Shown: in pieces, positions 43,976 through 54,137 of the stretch | Position numbering within the stretch: position 1 is the first letter of the stretch | Layout of the letters: every line of letters starts with the position of its first letter | NCBI GenBank assembly: GCA_009809945.1 | Contig: WTPW01000345.1 | Coordinates: 24,149 to 88,148 of the forward strand | Direction: 5' to 3' | Length of the DNA stretch: 64,000 bases | Source: Gigaspora margarita | Lineage: Eukaryota; Glomeromycota; Glomeromycetes; Diversisporales; Gigasporaceae | Notes under the pieces: generated by a model | Told to the model about the DNA's origin: nothing | Seen by the model: only the letters and a program-made list of their open reading frames with translations | Database searches by the model: none | Translations under genes and position numbers: made by a program

Positions 43976-45027
43976 AAATTATTTAAAAAAAGTAAATAGA
44001 TTAAAAAGTAAAAAAAACTGAAAAAATCTATACTTATCTTGCAGATCTGTATAACTAGAATATAAACAAATTGTTTTATTAGTCATTATTTGTGATGATG
44101 TCATATTCCACACTTGAACTCTGCACATAGTGCACTCTTGTATTAAAAATAATTATTCATTTTTTTAATAAAATTTTTTTAAAAAAAAAAATTCTAGTTT
44201 TAAATAGAATGTTATTTTATAAAGACATGTCACCATGGCGACCCATGATTGACCAATCAAAATTGATCATGTGAGTTATGTGATCACAGATTTGTGAAGA
44301 GCAAATTAGTGAGCATGTGACTAATGGAACTGATTTTGAATAGTTGAACACTCCAAAAATATCATATAACAGTATGAATAACAAAAAAAAGAGCAAATTT
44401 AACATTAGAAAACTTCAAAAATTTTTCATTTTTTATTTTTTTTTTAAAAAAATTAACAATATATCAATTTAATTTATTTTTATTAAATCATTATTACTAC
44501 ATTATGATATCATGATCTTTATATATCCGGTACCAACTTTATATTTTATTTAAAAAAAAATCCTAATTAAAAAATACTTTACCAATAATTGTATCATAAT
44601 GATTTTACAACTAAACACTAAATAGCCCCATACACCTATAACAGAGTCCTTAACAATAACAAAATTATCACGAATAACAATCTTTCAATCTGAATGGCTT
44701 CTTTAATCATTTTAACTTGACTAATTTTTCATAAAAACAAAATAAAAATACTAAAAACTTAATATAAAAAAAAATTGCAAAATTGCTAACAAAAACACTA
44801 GAAGCCTAATATAAAAAAAATGCCTTTACAATATTGCCAATGTCAAGATGCAAGAAAGCACTGAAGCAAAGAAACAAAAAAGTACTAAAGTACACAAAGA
44901 AGTACTAAAGTACAAATACAAGAAAGCATGAAAGCACTGAAGTACAAATGCAAAAAAGCACTAAAAAAGAGATGCAAGCACTTAGCAAAGATACAAAAAA
45001 ACATCCCACCTATTCAACAAGAGCTTC
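43976..45027. other. No gene recognised; short tandem AGTACTAAAGTAC block
   Basis: 44215-44300 carries a fragment (ACCATGGCGACCCATGATTG) of the GATTGGTCGATCA MITE family. 44845-44995 is a tandem block of AAGAAAGCACTGAAGTACAAA words. The rest is AT-rich. Confidence 0.5.
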
Positions 45028-46502
45028 TATATCAGCGAATTATATATATGTAATTTTACGTAAGTTATTACGGCCCATAATATTACAAAAATCTTACGAT
45101 CACATGGCATATTATGTAATATATTACATTAAATTACGGTAATATTACGGTTATTATTTTATAATATTTTGAAATATACCAAACTCCCTACAGGGGTCGC
45201 GTACTCATAATGATTAATAAACTAATGCATGCAGGAGGTAATATTTTGATATTTTCATATTGTTTTGCAATATTTTGGATCTTTTCGCATTGTTTTGCAA
45301 TATTTGGCAAATTTTCACAAATTTTCAAAATTTTTTAAAAAATAAATAAATGATATATATATTCACATAATTATACTTTTTTACAGGTTTTTGTTTTATT
45401 TTGCAAGGTTTCGAAATTATTATAAAATTTTACATTTTTTTATTTATTATTATTTTTTTATTTATTATTATTTTTTATTTATTATTATTTTTTTATTTAT
45501 TATTATTATATATTATACATATTATATTATATATTATATTTTAATTATTATACATTTTTTACAGTATTATTTTTATATTATTATATATTATTTTAACTAC
45601 TTTTGCTCTTCTTCGCATCTAATTCTATCACTATATACAAAAAACTAGCCCTACATACATATTTTCGCTCATTTACAGTTAGCTATTATCTTTGCTTCTT
45701 TGTTTTCTATTGTCTTTGCTTTGACTACTTCTTTTGTTTTGGCTATAAACTTTGTTTCGCACTCTTTTTCTAAAAACTTCAAAATAAAAAACATTTCTTA
45801 GAAGTGTTGGTTTTTGCAAATTGCTGAGGAAAGTCGCAAAGTGTTGAAGAAGTTAGGAATAAATAAACTAAAATAAAAATTAAAAAAATAAGTAAAAAAA
45901 AAACAAAAAAAAACAAAAAGTGTAAGCAAACTAATAAAAAAAAATAAACGAAGCCCCAAATCTTCATAAGAGTTCGCATCTTATAAATTCAGAAATTGTA
46001 AAAGCCATGTTAATGTTCTTGCAAAATGCCAAAAAAGTCACGAAGTGCCAAAAAAGTCTGGGTTGTTTTTCTTGCAAAGTGCTAGGAAGTAAGGGTTCTG
46101 TTCTCGCAAAGTGCCAAAATAAGATAAATTAATAAAAAAATTTTAAAATAAAACAAAAAAAAACAAAAACAAAAAACATAAAATGAAAAAATAAATAATG
46201 CAAAACTTTGCAAAAACTTGCACAAACTTGCAAAACTTTGTGAAAACTTGTGAAAACTTGCGTCTAACTAAATCATTTCTCTAAAGAAGTGTTCTTGGTA
46301 TTCTTGAAAGTATCAGAAGTCTGAGTAGACATGCACAAAGTTTTGAAAAGTTGTATGTCTTCTTGCAAAGGTGTTCTTGTAAAAGTGCCAAAATAAAAAA
46401 TAAATTAAAAAAAATTAAAAAATAAAAAAAATTGAAAAATGAAAACAAAAAAACGAAATGAAATAAAAAATGAAACGAAATAAAAACAAAAAAACAAAAA
46501 AA

Positions 46503-46600
46503 ATCCTGATGATAATATTAAATCTGTAATAGAAGGTCAGGCTACAAAGATGGAACAGCAATTAAAAGCTGCTGAGGAGAAAAAATTAGAGCAAGAATAG
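46503..46600 (+). pseudogene. Captured protein-coding fragment inside the 1.8-kb element
   Basis: One frame reads NPDDNIKSVIEGQ, ATKMEQQLKAAEE, KKLEQE then TAG: charged, heptad-like, probably coiled coil, and with much higher codon-like composition than the A-rich DNA around it. At the same place copy A (about 10772) goes straight from A-run to AATAGAAGATCTAATTATAA. I read it as about 97 bp of host exon picked up by this copy. The source gene is unknown. Confidence 0.55.
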
Positions 46601-47239
46601 AAGATCTAATTATAAACAAAAGATCTAAACTGATCTTGTAGTACAAAATTTGAATATCATCGAACTATTTTGAACTATTTCAAAAAATCAGTCTAATGCA
46701 GCATGGCGGACATTTGATTTGATTGGTTAAAAAAATGTAAACAAGTAAACAATATGCATAATGTAGATCATTATATAAATTTAGATATTTAATAAGTATA
46801 GCAGAAGTTCGTTTTGATTGGTTGTCAAAACTCCCGGAAAAAATGTTAATCGTACCCCGGATAAAGTATCGGCCATACCCGGACGAGAATTTATTGCTTT
46901 CAAAAAATTAGTTAATACTTTCTGAAGACGTGTATTATAGACTACAACACATTAATTTGCTTCATAATAGCTACTTTAATTCATCTTTCACAATGTATAT
47001 ACTATTCTTTTCGTAATAAGTATATTAATTTACAATAAACAATTAAGTTTCGTAATACATTATTAAACTAGATTCAAGATACGCGAACATTTCTAACCAC
47101 TACTACTATACTGTAGACGTTGTACTGTATTTATAGGCTATACTTATAACCTAAATAAATATAACAAAAAAAATTAAAGTACAGTTTAGAATGTAGTTCG
47201 AAATAGTATTTTTATTAGGCAAGCAAAACTAGTGGAAAT

Positions 47240-47847
47240 AAAATCTTGCAACTTCACTCACCAATTGCTTAGGTTGCCGAACTACCTTCCGACCTTTTAA
47301 AATCTTTGCTTCTCATCTAGATCTTGAAACTTCTGTATTCCACTGTATCCCAAGTTAAAAAATAGTAAAGCCCAAGGTAAAATACTAACGGGTTGGTTGA
47401 GCCAAAACTGATTAGACTTTATCAGTCATTCCCGGCATTCTAATATACCCAACTTCACTGTGAAAATTAGCATTATTTCTTGCGGGATTCCACGTTTTTT
47501 GTCTATTAAATGATATATCATATCATTATAAACAAATGAAATAACGAAATCTAAAATTTTATCAAATTTTAAATAAAAGAAAAAATAACATACTTGTAGT
47601 ATAGCCATCTCCTTCCCGCTTCATCAGGAGATATATCCAATTCTTCATTGTATACAAAATCCTTTATTCCTTCAAAATAACTATTGCCTTTTCCCTTCCA
47701 GGTACCAAATAAGAATTCCAAAGGATGCGTAGGTTTTGATTCTTCGGTCACTACAATATATTGACGTGACCGTTTAAAAACATAAATGTCATTAAATTTT
47801 AGCTTTTTAGATGAATTAATGGACCGAAAAACAGAAAGCATTCTCAC
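47240..47847 (-). pseudogene. Nitrobindin-like (THAP4 C-terminal/DUF1794 family) heme-binding protein, broken
   Basis: Exon 1 (47847-47594) includes HPLEFLFGTWKGKGNSYFEG, then FVYNEELDISPDEAG and RRWLYYK: the nitrobindin pattern of a GTW-G-G strand, Y-EE and Y..QKTW. A 91-bp intron (47593-47503) has GTATGT at its start and TTTAATAG at its end. Exon 2 continues QKTWNPARNNANFHSEVGYI then RMPG, matching the conserved HSE-G-R block. It then meets TAA (47414-47412), after which the same frame still reads SVLAQPT, a conserved family motif, before another stop; the rest of the barrel was not identified. Family members are small beta-barrels that bind ferric heme. It is transcribed away from the Sel1 gene, about 430 bp apart. 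The family call rests on motif recall, not a search. Confidence 0.7.
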
Positions 47848-48283
47848 GTACTGATGAAATAATTTATGTTTTGAAAGACAGTGATTTATATTCTAGTTAT
47901 ATTCTAGTTATATTCTAGTTGATAGTGATTATCTTTTCTAATTATAAACGTACTCAAGTTGATTTTTACATTACGTATTACAAAAAAAATTTCTCATATG
48001 ACATGACGATTTTTACTTATAAAAGTACTTTAAAAATTACAGTTGACTGTATAAAAAAAAAGATCGTTGCCAATTATATTTAGTTTAATTTTAGCCAATC
48101 AGAGTCATTAAAATCATTATAATTTCTCCAATACTTTCCGTTACAGGTCTAATAAAACTCTGCATTTAAATTCGGATCTGATGCAAATTTTAATCTGATC
48201 TGCGATGTATACATCCTTGCATCAAATGTTAATTTAAAATCCTCCATTTTTAAAGCAACCAGGACAAATCGACGTTTTATAGA
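47848..48283. promoter_or_regulatory. Divergent intergenic region between nitrobindin-like and Sel1 genes
   Basis: 436 bp between two divergently oriented coding regions, hence a likely shared promoter area when both were active. A short direct repeat ATTCTAGTTAT occurs three times at 47891-47920. No specific operator was recognised. Confidence 0.4.
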
Positions 48284-48824
48284 ATGAATTGGAGTTGAAA
48301 AGAATTAGCATAAAAATAAAATCAGCAGAGATGGGTAACGCTAATAGAAAAGGAATTGAAGAGGATGATCTTAATGAAATTGGTACTGAAAAGGATGAAC
48401 ATATAGCATTCATTCGGTATCAAAAATTAACGGAGAAGCCAGAGGAACATATAATATTGGATATTGTTATTTTAACGGAATTGGAGTTGAAAAGAATGAC
48501 AATAAGGCATTCATTTACTGTCAAAAATCAGCAGAAATGGTGAACGCAATTGGAACACTTGCATTAGGAAACTGTTATGAAGATGGAATTGGAGTTGAAA
48601 AGGATGAATGCAAGGCGTTCGTTTATTATCAAAAATCAGCAGAGATGAAAGAAGCTAGTGGAATTCGTATGATGGGATACTGTTATCAAAATGGGATTGG
48701 AGTTGAAAAGGATAAACATAAAGCATTCATTTATTACCAAAAATCAGCTGATATGGAGAACGCCAGTGGAATAAATGATGTTGGGTATTGTTATCAAAAT
48801 GGAATCGGAGTTGAAAAAAGATGA
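48284..48824 (+). pseudogene. Sel1-like repeat gene, frameshifted 5 prime part
   Basis: About four to five Sel1-like repeats spread over different frames: KSAEMGNANRKGIEE..EIGTEKDEHIAF in one frame, a shift near 48437, then TYNIGYCYFNGIGVEKN, LGNCYEDGIGVEKDE, MGYCYQNGIGVEKDK and VGYCYQNGIGVEK in another up to 48820. There a run of six A (normally GAAAAGGATG, here GAAAAAAGATG) throws the frame to a TGA. The next nine repeats are open in the new frame (48775-49836). No credible start Met or signal peptide precedes the first repeat, so the original N-terminus is lost or lies upstream of a further exon. Confidence 0.75.
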
Positions 48825-49836
48825 GCATACGGCATTCATTTATTATCAAAAATCAGCCAAAATAGAAGACGCTCGTGGAACATTTAATGTTGGACATTGT
48901 TATCAAAAAGGAATTGGAACGGAAAAGGATAAACATAATGCATTCATTTATTATCAAAAGTCCGCTGACTTTGTTGCAATAAATGAAGTTGGATATTGTT
49001 ATCTTAATGGAATTGGTATTGAAAAGGATGAACATAAAGCATTCATATATTATCAAAAATCAGCGGAGATGGGAGACGTTAATGGAATTTATAATGTTGG
49101 ATATTGTTATGATAAGGGAATCGGAGTTGAAAAGGATGAACATACGGCATTTATTTATTATCAAAAATCTGCTGAAATGAGGGACGCTTGCGGAATATTT
49201 AATGTTGGATATTGTTATCAAAAAGGAATTGGAGTTGAAAAGGATGTATATAAGGCATTCACTTATTATCAAAAATTAGCAGAAATAGGGTACACTAGTG
49301 GAACACTAGCGCTTGCAGACTGTTATAAAAATGGAATTGGAGTTAAGAAGGATGAACATAAGGCCTTCATTTATTATAAAGAATCAGCTGAGATGGGAAA
49401 CGCTGATGGAACATATAATGTTGGATATTGTTATGACAATGGTATAGGAGTTGGAAAGGATGAATATAAGGCATTCAATTATTATCAAAAATCAGCAAAA
49501 ATGGGAGACGCCCGGGGAATGTATAATGTTGGATATTGTTATAGTGAAGGAATCGGAGTTAAAGAGGATAAACATAAGGCGTTTATTTTTTATCAAAAAT
49601 CAGCAGACATGGGAGACGCTAGAATGTATAATGTCGAATATTGTTATTTTAATGGAATTGGTGTTGAAAAGGATGAACATAAGGCATTTATTCAATACCA
49701 TAAATCAGTAGAGGTCGGGCATACGTGTACTAAAGGAATAAATTTGGTTGGATATTGTTATAGAAATGGTGTTGGTGTTAAAAAGGATGATTTGATTTGT
49801 AAGTACGTACGTACGTACATATATAAGTATATCTAA
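48775..49836 (+). CDS. Sel1-like repeat protein, copy 1 (nine intact repeats, 5 prime disrupted)
   Basis: Open frame of 353 codons; the true repeat sequence begins around residue 15 (KKDEHTAFIYYQKSAK), so the Met at 48775 is only the first Met after the frameshift. Nine units of about 36 residues follow the pattern NVGYCY-x2-GIGVEKDEHKAF-[IY]YYQKSAEMGDA, the Sel1/TPR-like helix-loop-helix repeat used as a protein-protein scaffold, here probably cytosolic because no signal or membrane segment is seen. One unit (MGDARMYNVEYCY) is a residue short. The last 16 codons after KKDDLI are likely intron read-through: GTAAGTACG at 49799 is a good 5 prime splice site, and the 3 prime exon would lie in or beyond the gap. 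Sel1 proteins are strongly expanded in Glomeromycotina, often joined to kinase domains; no kinase is visible here. Confidence 0.75.
   Translation: MMLGIVIKMESELKKDEHTAFIYYQKSAKIEDARGTFNVGHCYQKGIGTEKDKHNAFIYYQKSADFVAINEVGYCYLNGIGIEKDEHKAFIYYQKSAEMGDVNGIYNVGYCYDKGIGVEKDEHTAFIYYQKSAEMRDACGIFNVGYCYQKGIGVEKDVYKAFTYYQKLAEIGYTSGTLALADCYKNGIGVKKDEHKAFIYYKESAEMGNADGTYNVGYCYDNGIGVGKDEYKAFNYYQKSAKMGDARGMYNVGYCYSEGIGVKEDKHKAFIFYQKSADMGDARMYNVEYCYFNGIGVEKDEHKAFIQYHKSVEVGHTCTKGINLVGYCYRNGVGVKKDDLICKYVRTYIYKYI
49799..49807 (+). promoter_or_regulatory. Probable 5 prime splice site of the Sel1 gene (copy 1)
   Basis: GTAAGTACG directly after the last codons that fit the repeat pattern, followed by a GTACGTACGTAC tract. 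The same site in copy 2 is at 51722. Confidence 0.55.
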
Positions 49837-49879
49837 ACAAACTTTTCAAATAATTAAAAATATTAGAAAAGACCTGAAA

Positions 49880-50594
49880 NNNNNNNNNNNNNNNNNNNNN
49901 NNNNNNNNNNNNNNNNNNNNNNNNNNNNNNNNNNNNNNNNNNNNNNNNNNNNNNNNNNNNNNNNNNNNNNNNNNNNNNNNNNNNNNNNNNNNNNNNNNNN
50001 NNNNNNNNNNNNNNNNNNNNNNNNNNNNNNNNNNNNNNNNNNNNNNNNNNNNNNNNNNNNNNNNNNNNNNNNNNNNNNNNNNNNNNNNNNNNNNNNNNNN
50101 NNNNNNNNNNNNNNNNNNNNNNNNNNNNNNNNNNNNNNNNNNNNNNNNNNNNNNNNNNNNNNNNNNNNNNNNNNNNNNNNNNNNNNNNNNNNNNNNNNNN
50201 NNNNNNNNNNNNNNNNNNNNNNNNNNNNNNNNNNNNNNNNNNNNNNNNNNNNNNNNNNNNNNNNNNNNNNNNNNNNNNNNNNNNNNNNNNNNNNNNNNNN
50301 NNNNNNNNNNNNNNNNNNNNNNNNNNNNNNNNNNNNNNNNNNNNNNNNNNNNNNNNNNNNNNNNNNNNNNNNNNNNNNNNNNNNNNNNNNNNNNNNNNNN
50401 NNNNNNNNNNNNNNNNNNNNNNNNNNNNNNNNNNNNNNNNNNNNNNNNNNNNNNNNNNNNNNNNNNNNNNNNNNNNNNNNNNNNNNNNNNNNNNNNNNNN
50501 NNNNNNNNNNNNNNNNNNNNNNNNNNNNNNNNNNNNNNNNNNNNNNNNNNNNNNNNNNNNNNNNNNNNNNNNNNNNNNNNNNNNNNNNNNNNNN
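49880..50594. other. Assembly gap (715 Ns)
   Basis: Run of N separating two nearly identical 1.2-kb blocks (48672-49879 and 50595-51802), which suggests the gap was placed between overlapping contig ends or inside a tandem duplication. Confidence 1.
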
Positions 50595-51802
50595 ATGGGA
50601 TACTGTTATCAAAATGGGATTGGAGTTGAAAAGGATAAACATAAAGCATTCATTTATTACCAAAAATCAGCTGATATGGAGAACGCCAGTGGAATAAATG
50701 ATGTTGGGTATTGTTATCAAAATGGAATCGAAGTTGAAAAAAGATGAGCTTACGGCATTCATTTATTATCAAAAATCAGCCAAAATAGAAGACGCTCGTG
50801 GAACATTTAATGTTGGACATTGTTATCAAAAAGGAATTGGAACGGAAAAGGATAAACATAATGCATTCATTTATTATCAAAAGTCCGCTGACTTTGTTGC
50901 AATAAATGAAGTTGGATATTGTTATCTTAATGGAATTGGTATTGAAAAGGATGAACGTAAAGCATTCATATATTATCAAAAATCAGCGGAGATGGGAGAC
51001 GTTAATGGAATTTATAATGTTGGATATTGTTATGATAAGGGAATCGGAGTTGAAAAGGATGAACATACGGCATTTATTTATTATCAAAAATCTGCTGAAA
51101 TGAGGGACGCTTGCGGAATATTTAATGTTGGATATTGTTATCAAAAAGGAATTGGAGTTGAAAAGGATGTATATAAGGCATTCACTTATTATCAAAAATT
51201 AGCAGAAATAGGGTACACTAGTGGAACACTAGCGCTTGCAGACTGTTATAAAAATGGAATTGGAGTTAAGAAGGATGAACATAAGGCCTTCATTTATTAT
51301 AAAGAATCAGCTGAGATGGGAAACGCTGATGGAACATATAATGTTGGATATTGTTATGACAATGGTATAGGAGTTGGAAAGGATGAATATAAGGCATTCA
51401 ATTATTATCAAAAATCAGCAAAAATGGGAGACGCCCGGGGAATGTATAATGTTGGATATTGTTATAGTGAAGGAATCGGAGTTAAAGAGGATAAACATAA
51501 GGCGTTTATTTTTTATCAAAAATCAGCAGACATGGGAGACGCTAGAATGTATAATGTCGAATATTGTTATTTTAATGGAATTGGTGTTGAAAAGGATGAA
51601 CATAAGGCATTTATTCAATACCATAAATCAGTAGAGGTCGGGCATACGTGTACTAAAGGAATAAATTTGGTTGGATATTGTTATAGAAATGGTGTTGGTG
51701 TTAAAAAGGATGATTTGATTTGTAAGTACGTACGTACGTACATATATAAGTATATCTAAACAAACTTTTCAAATAATTAAAAATATTAGAAAAGACCTGA
51801 AA
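50595..51802 (+). repeat. Direct duplication of 48672-49879 (Sel1 block)
   Basis: Offset of exactly 1923 bp over about 1208 bp without any indel. I see only three substitutions (near 50730, 50752 and 50957). Both blocks share the six-A frameshift and the splice donor. Confidence 0.95.
50698..51759 (+). CDS. Sel1-like repeat protein, copy 2
   Basis: Same 353-codon frame as copy 1, with KDELTAF for KDEHTAF at the start and KDERKAF for KDEHKAF in the third unit. It carries the same frameshift upstream and the same GTAAGT donor at 51722, after which the reading frame is probably intron. It may be an allele or the same locus assembled twice rather than a second gene. Confidence 0.7.
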   Translation: MMLGIVIKMESKLKKDELTAFIYYQKSAKIEDARGTFNVGHCYQKGIGTEKDKHNAFIYYQKSADFVAINEVGYCYLNGIGIEKDERKAFIYYQKSAEMGDVNGIYNVGYCYDKGIGVEKDEHTAFIYYQKSAEMRDACGIFNVGYCYQKGIGVEKDVYKAFTYYQKLAEIGYTSGTLALADCYKNGIGVKKDEHKAFIYYKESAEMGNADGTYNVGYCYDNGIGVGKDEYKAFNYYQKSAKMGDARGMYNVGYCYSEGIGVKEDKHKAFIFYQKSADMGDARMYNVEYCYFNGIGVEKDEHKAFIQYHKSVEVGHTCTKGINLVGYCYRNGVGVKKDDLICKYVRTYIYKYI

Positions 51803-52004
51803 AATAAATAGTGATGAATAATCTTTTGTTCAAGTCGATTTAGTTATTATTATTTATTAATCGAAATATTTGAAATAATCTGTGTATCTATTATTAATTT
51901 TTTTATTCATGCTAGTTTATGATGAAAATTTATATACAAAATATTTATTACAAATTTTAGTCTTATCTGAACACAAGTTGTATGGTGCTCTTGCAAAATG
52001 CATT
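51803..52004. other. Unique AT-rich spacer after Sel1 copy 2
   Basis: Would contain the intron and possibly the 3 prime exon of the Sel1 gene. An acceptor-like TTTTAG lies at 51955-51960, but no following Sel1 sequence is recognised. Confidence 0.4.
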
Positions 52005-53115
52005 TGCTAAATGCTATAACCAAATCTAACTATCGTGCTATATCTAAATCTAACTATTATACTACTGTATATCCCAAATGCTATACCAAATTTAACTATC
52101 GTGTCTATACCTAAATCTAATTATGTTACATCTTAAACCTAACTATTGTGTCTATGCCTAAATCTAACTACTGTATTGTGCTATATATGTCCCGAATTTA
52201 ACTATTTGCTACATCCTGAATCGAACTTATATAATATGGTTCAAATTCAAATCAACTATCGTGCTATATCTAAATCTGACTTGTGCTATGTCCCGAATTT
52301 AACTACATGCTATATATTATGCTACTATACATCCTAAATTTGTCGAATCTATCATGCTATACCTGAATCTAACTATCATATTATGTCCCAAATCTAACTA
52401 TTGTACTATATTATAACCAAATCTAACTATCGTACTATGCTTGAATCTAACTACCTCAAAATACTAACCAAATTTAACTATCGTGTCTATATTATGTTAC
52501 ATCTTAAATCTAACTATCGTATTATATGTTAAATCTATTATACTACACCAGAATCTAACTATCGTGCTATGTTCTGAATTTAACTATATGCTATGTTCTG
52601 AATCTAACTATTTGCTACGTTCTGAATCTGCTACTGAATATAACTATTATATTTCGAATCTAATTATCATTACTATGTTTGAATCTAACTATTGTACTAT
52701 GTTCAAATCTACATTGCGCTATATTCGAATTTGGGAACTGGTGTTAAACTTGGAGAAGTGTTAGGCATAACAGAACCAATTCCTTGAAAGAGTAGCGAAT
52801 TAACACTTGGTATCTATATAATTAAAAATAGTACATAGTAATTAATAATATTGTATATTTATATGAATTAATTATAATAACTCAAAATTATTAAATAATA
52901 TTAAAAGATTTGATATGCTTTTTTTAATATCCCAATGTGACTTTATATCTATGCTTGCTCTTCGAGTACATACTAAACTCTTTTAAAGTGTTTATTAATT
53001 TCTAAGCTTGTTTAAAAGAAATACGTACATACTATATTTAAATCTAACTATATATATATTATACTACGTACTACATTCGGAATCTAACTATTGTACTATT
53101 TCTATTAGTGTGCTA
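52005..53115 (-). repeat. Satellite array, AATCTAACTATCGTGCTAT family
   Basis: Degenerate tandem units of 25-35 bp (AATCTAACTATYGTRCTAT, then CCCAAAT or GTTCTGAAT), interrupted at about 52740-53030 by non-repetitive DNA. Same family and orientation as 19795-20165. It lies inside the 6.84-kb element next to its right end. Frames reading ESNYCT or LNLTIVLC are repeat products. Confidence 0.9.
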
Positions 53116-53535
53116 CGTCTGGCTAAAAAAAATCATCACTATTGCCATACTCCACAACAGCTATTTTACCCCATCTTCCTCTCAAAGCGGCCAAAGTTTT
53201 CCCTTGTCAAAAAAAAAAGCCATGTTAGTTAGTTCTCATTTAAATTTTTTTTGAATTTGAAAGCTTATTATCTTATTTGTTGTATATTACTTACCAAAAT
53301 TTGCTCTCTAAGCAAAGTCATTAGTGTAAATGATCTATACTGATCTTTTTTCGCTATAGACGTGCGAAGAGGCAAAAAATACTATAAGATGTTTTAAGAA
53401 AAAATTATTATGTGAAACCATGAGTTGCCAATTGACAGTATGGTTTTTCATAGTAAGAGTTACTTTAAAAATTTTTATTTATGTTATGTAACTCAGGGAT
53501 CTTCAAGCCAATCAAATCGAATGTCCGCCATGCTG
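53116..53535 (+). repeat. Right-end module of the 6.84-kb element
   Basis: 420 bp shared with 21280-21893, ending in the TIR. Conserved over its length: TTGAATTTGAAAGCTTATTA, TTTGCTCTCTAAG, AAATGATCTATACTGATCTT, GAGTTGCCAATTGACAGTAT, ACTCAGGGATCTTCAAGCCA. Confidence 0.85.
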
Positions 53536-54137
53536 TCTAATGCGCGATCCAGGTTATAGATCTACTGATTCTGATCCAGCTTGGTTTCCTAGTTCTAAAA
53601 TATTTTGAAAGGGATCGAAATATTTCATAACCTATTTTGAAATATTTCAAAATTACTTTCGTAATATTTCAAAAATTTGATATTTCGAAATATTTTAAAA
53701 TATATTACGTAATATTTTGCTTATATTACGGTTCGTAAGATCTTATATAAGATTACGCTATTATAAATTTGCTGATGTATGAGGCAATGAAGTTGTAATA
53801 GTGAAGCCCAGCACCTATTTTCCTAATATTAAACAAAAAATACCTAAAGAAAAAGAGAAGTTAGTACATTTAACAAAAAAAACAAAATAGTAAAAAAAAA
53901 AAGGTCTAATATTTATTCAAAACCGGTTTTAACTATATATAGGGATGAAATTGTTTCGGGTTCTAAAACCTGAAATTAAATTTTAAAGATGAAATTGTTT
54001 TTGATCTATTTTACTTGAAAGACGAAATTATTTGATACTTTTTTTGAATAGATAAAATTATAAAGAACATACTATATAAATTTTATTTGCTCTTTTTTAT
54101 AAAAATTATTAATTTTCTTTAATAAAAACAAAATAGG

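Larger units (their letters stand above)
46699..53535 (+). mobile_element. 6.84-kb TIR element carrying Sel1-repeat and nitrobindin-like genes
   Basis: Inverted repeats CAGCATGGCGGACATTTGAT then TTGATTGG at 46699 and, on the other strand at 53535, CAGCATGGCGGACATTCGAT then TTGATTGG (27 of the first 28 or so match). Flanked by TCTAATG (46692-46698 and 53536-53542); copies A and C of the host element show the uninterrupted site. Contents: a divergent gene pair (nitrobindin-like pseudogene on minus, Sel1-repeat gene on plus), a duplicated Sel1 block around an assembly gap, a satellite array and a 400-bp right-end module. No transposase is visible, so it would have to be moved by another element. 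The 7-bp TSD may be an 8-bp one with a lost C. True size is uncertain because of the gap. Confidence 0.85.
45030..53777 (+). mobile_element. 1.8-kb TA-element family, copy B, split by a 6.84-kb insertion
   Basis: Left end TATCAGCGAATTATATATAT after TA (45028-45029); right end AAATTTGCTGATG before TA (53778-53779). 45030-46698 aligns with 9337-10876 and 53536-53777 continues it (matching 10870-11121), so the segment between is an insertion. It also carries a foreign codon-like segment at 46503-46600 that copy A lacks. Confidence 0.88.

Noticed and set aside
48811..48830. Programmed -1 ribosomal frameshift site in the Sel1 gene
   Set aside because: The A-run does not place two slippery codons in the zero frame in the X XXY YYZ pattern, and other frameshifts upstream point to decay; kept only as a shared frameshift.
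48853..49272. Minus-strand frames opposite the Sel1 gene (and 50776-51195)
   Set aside because: Antisense shadows of the repeat; same pattern recurs with each Sel1 unit.
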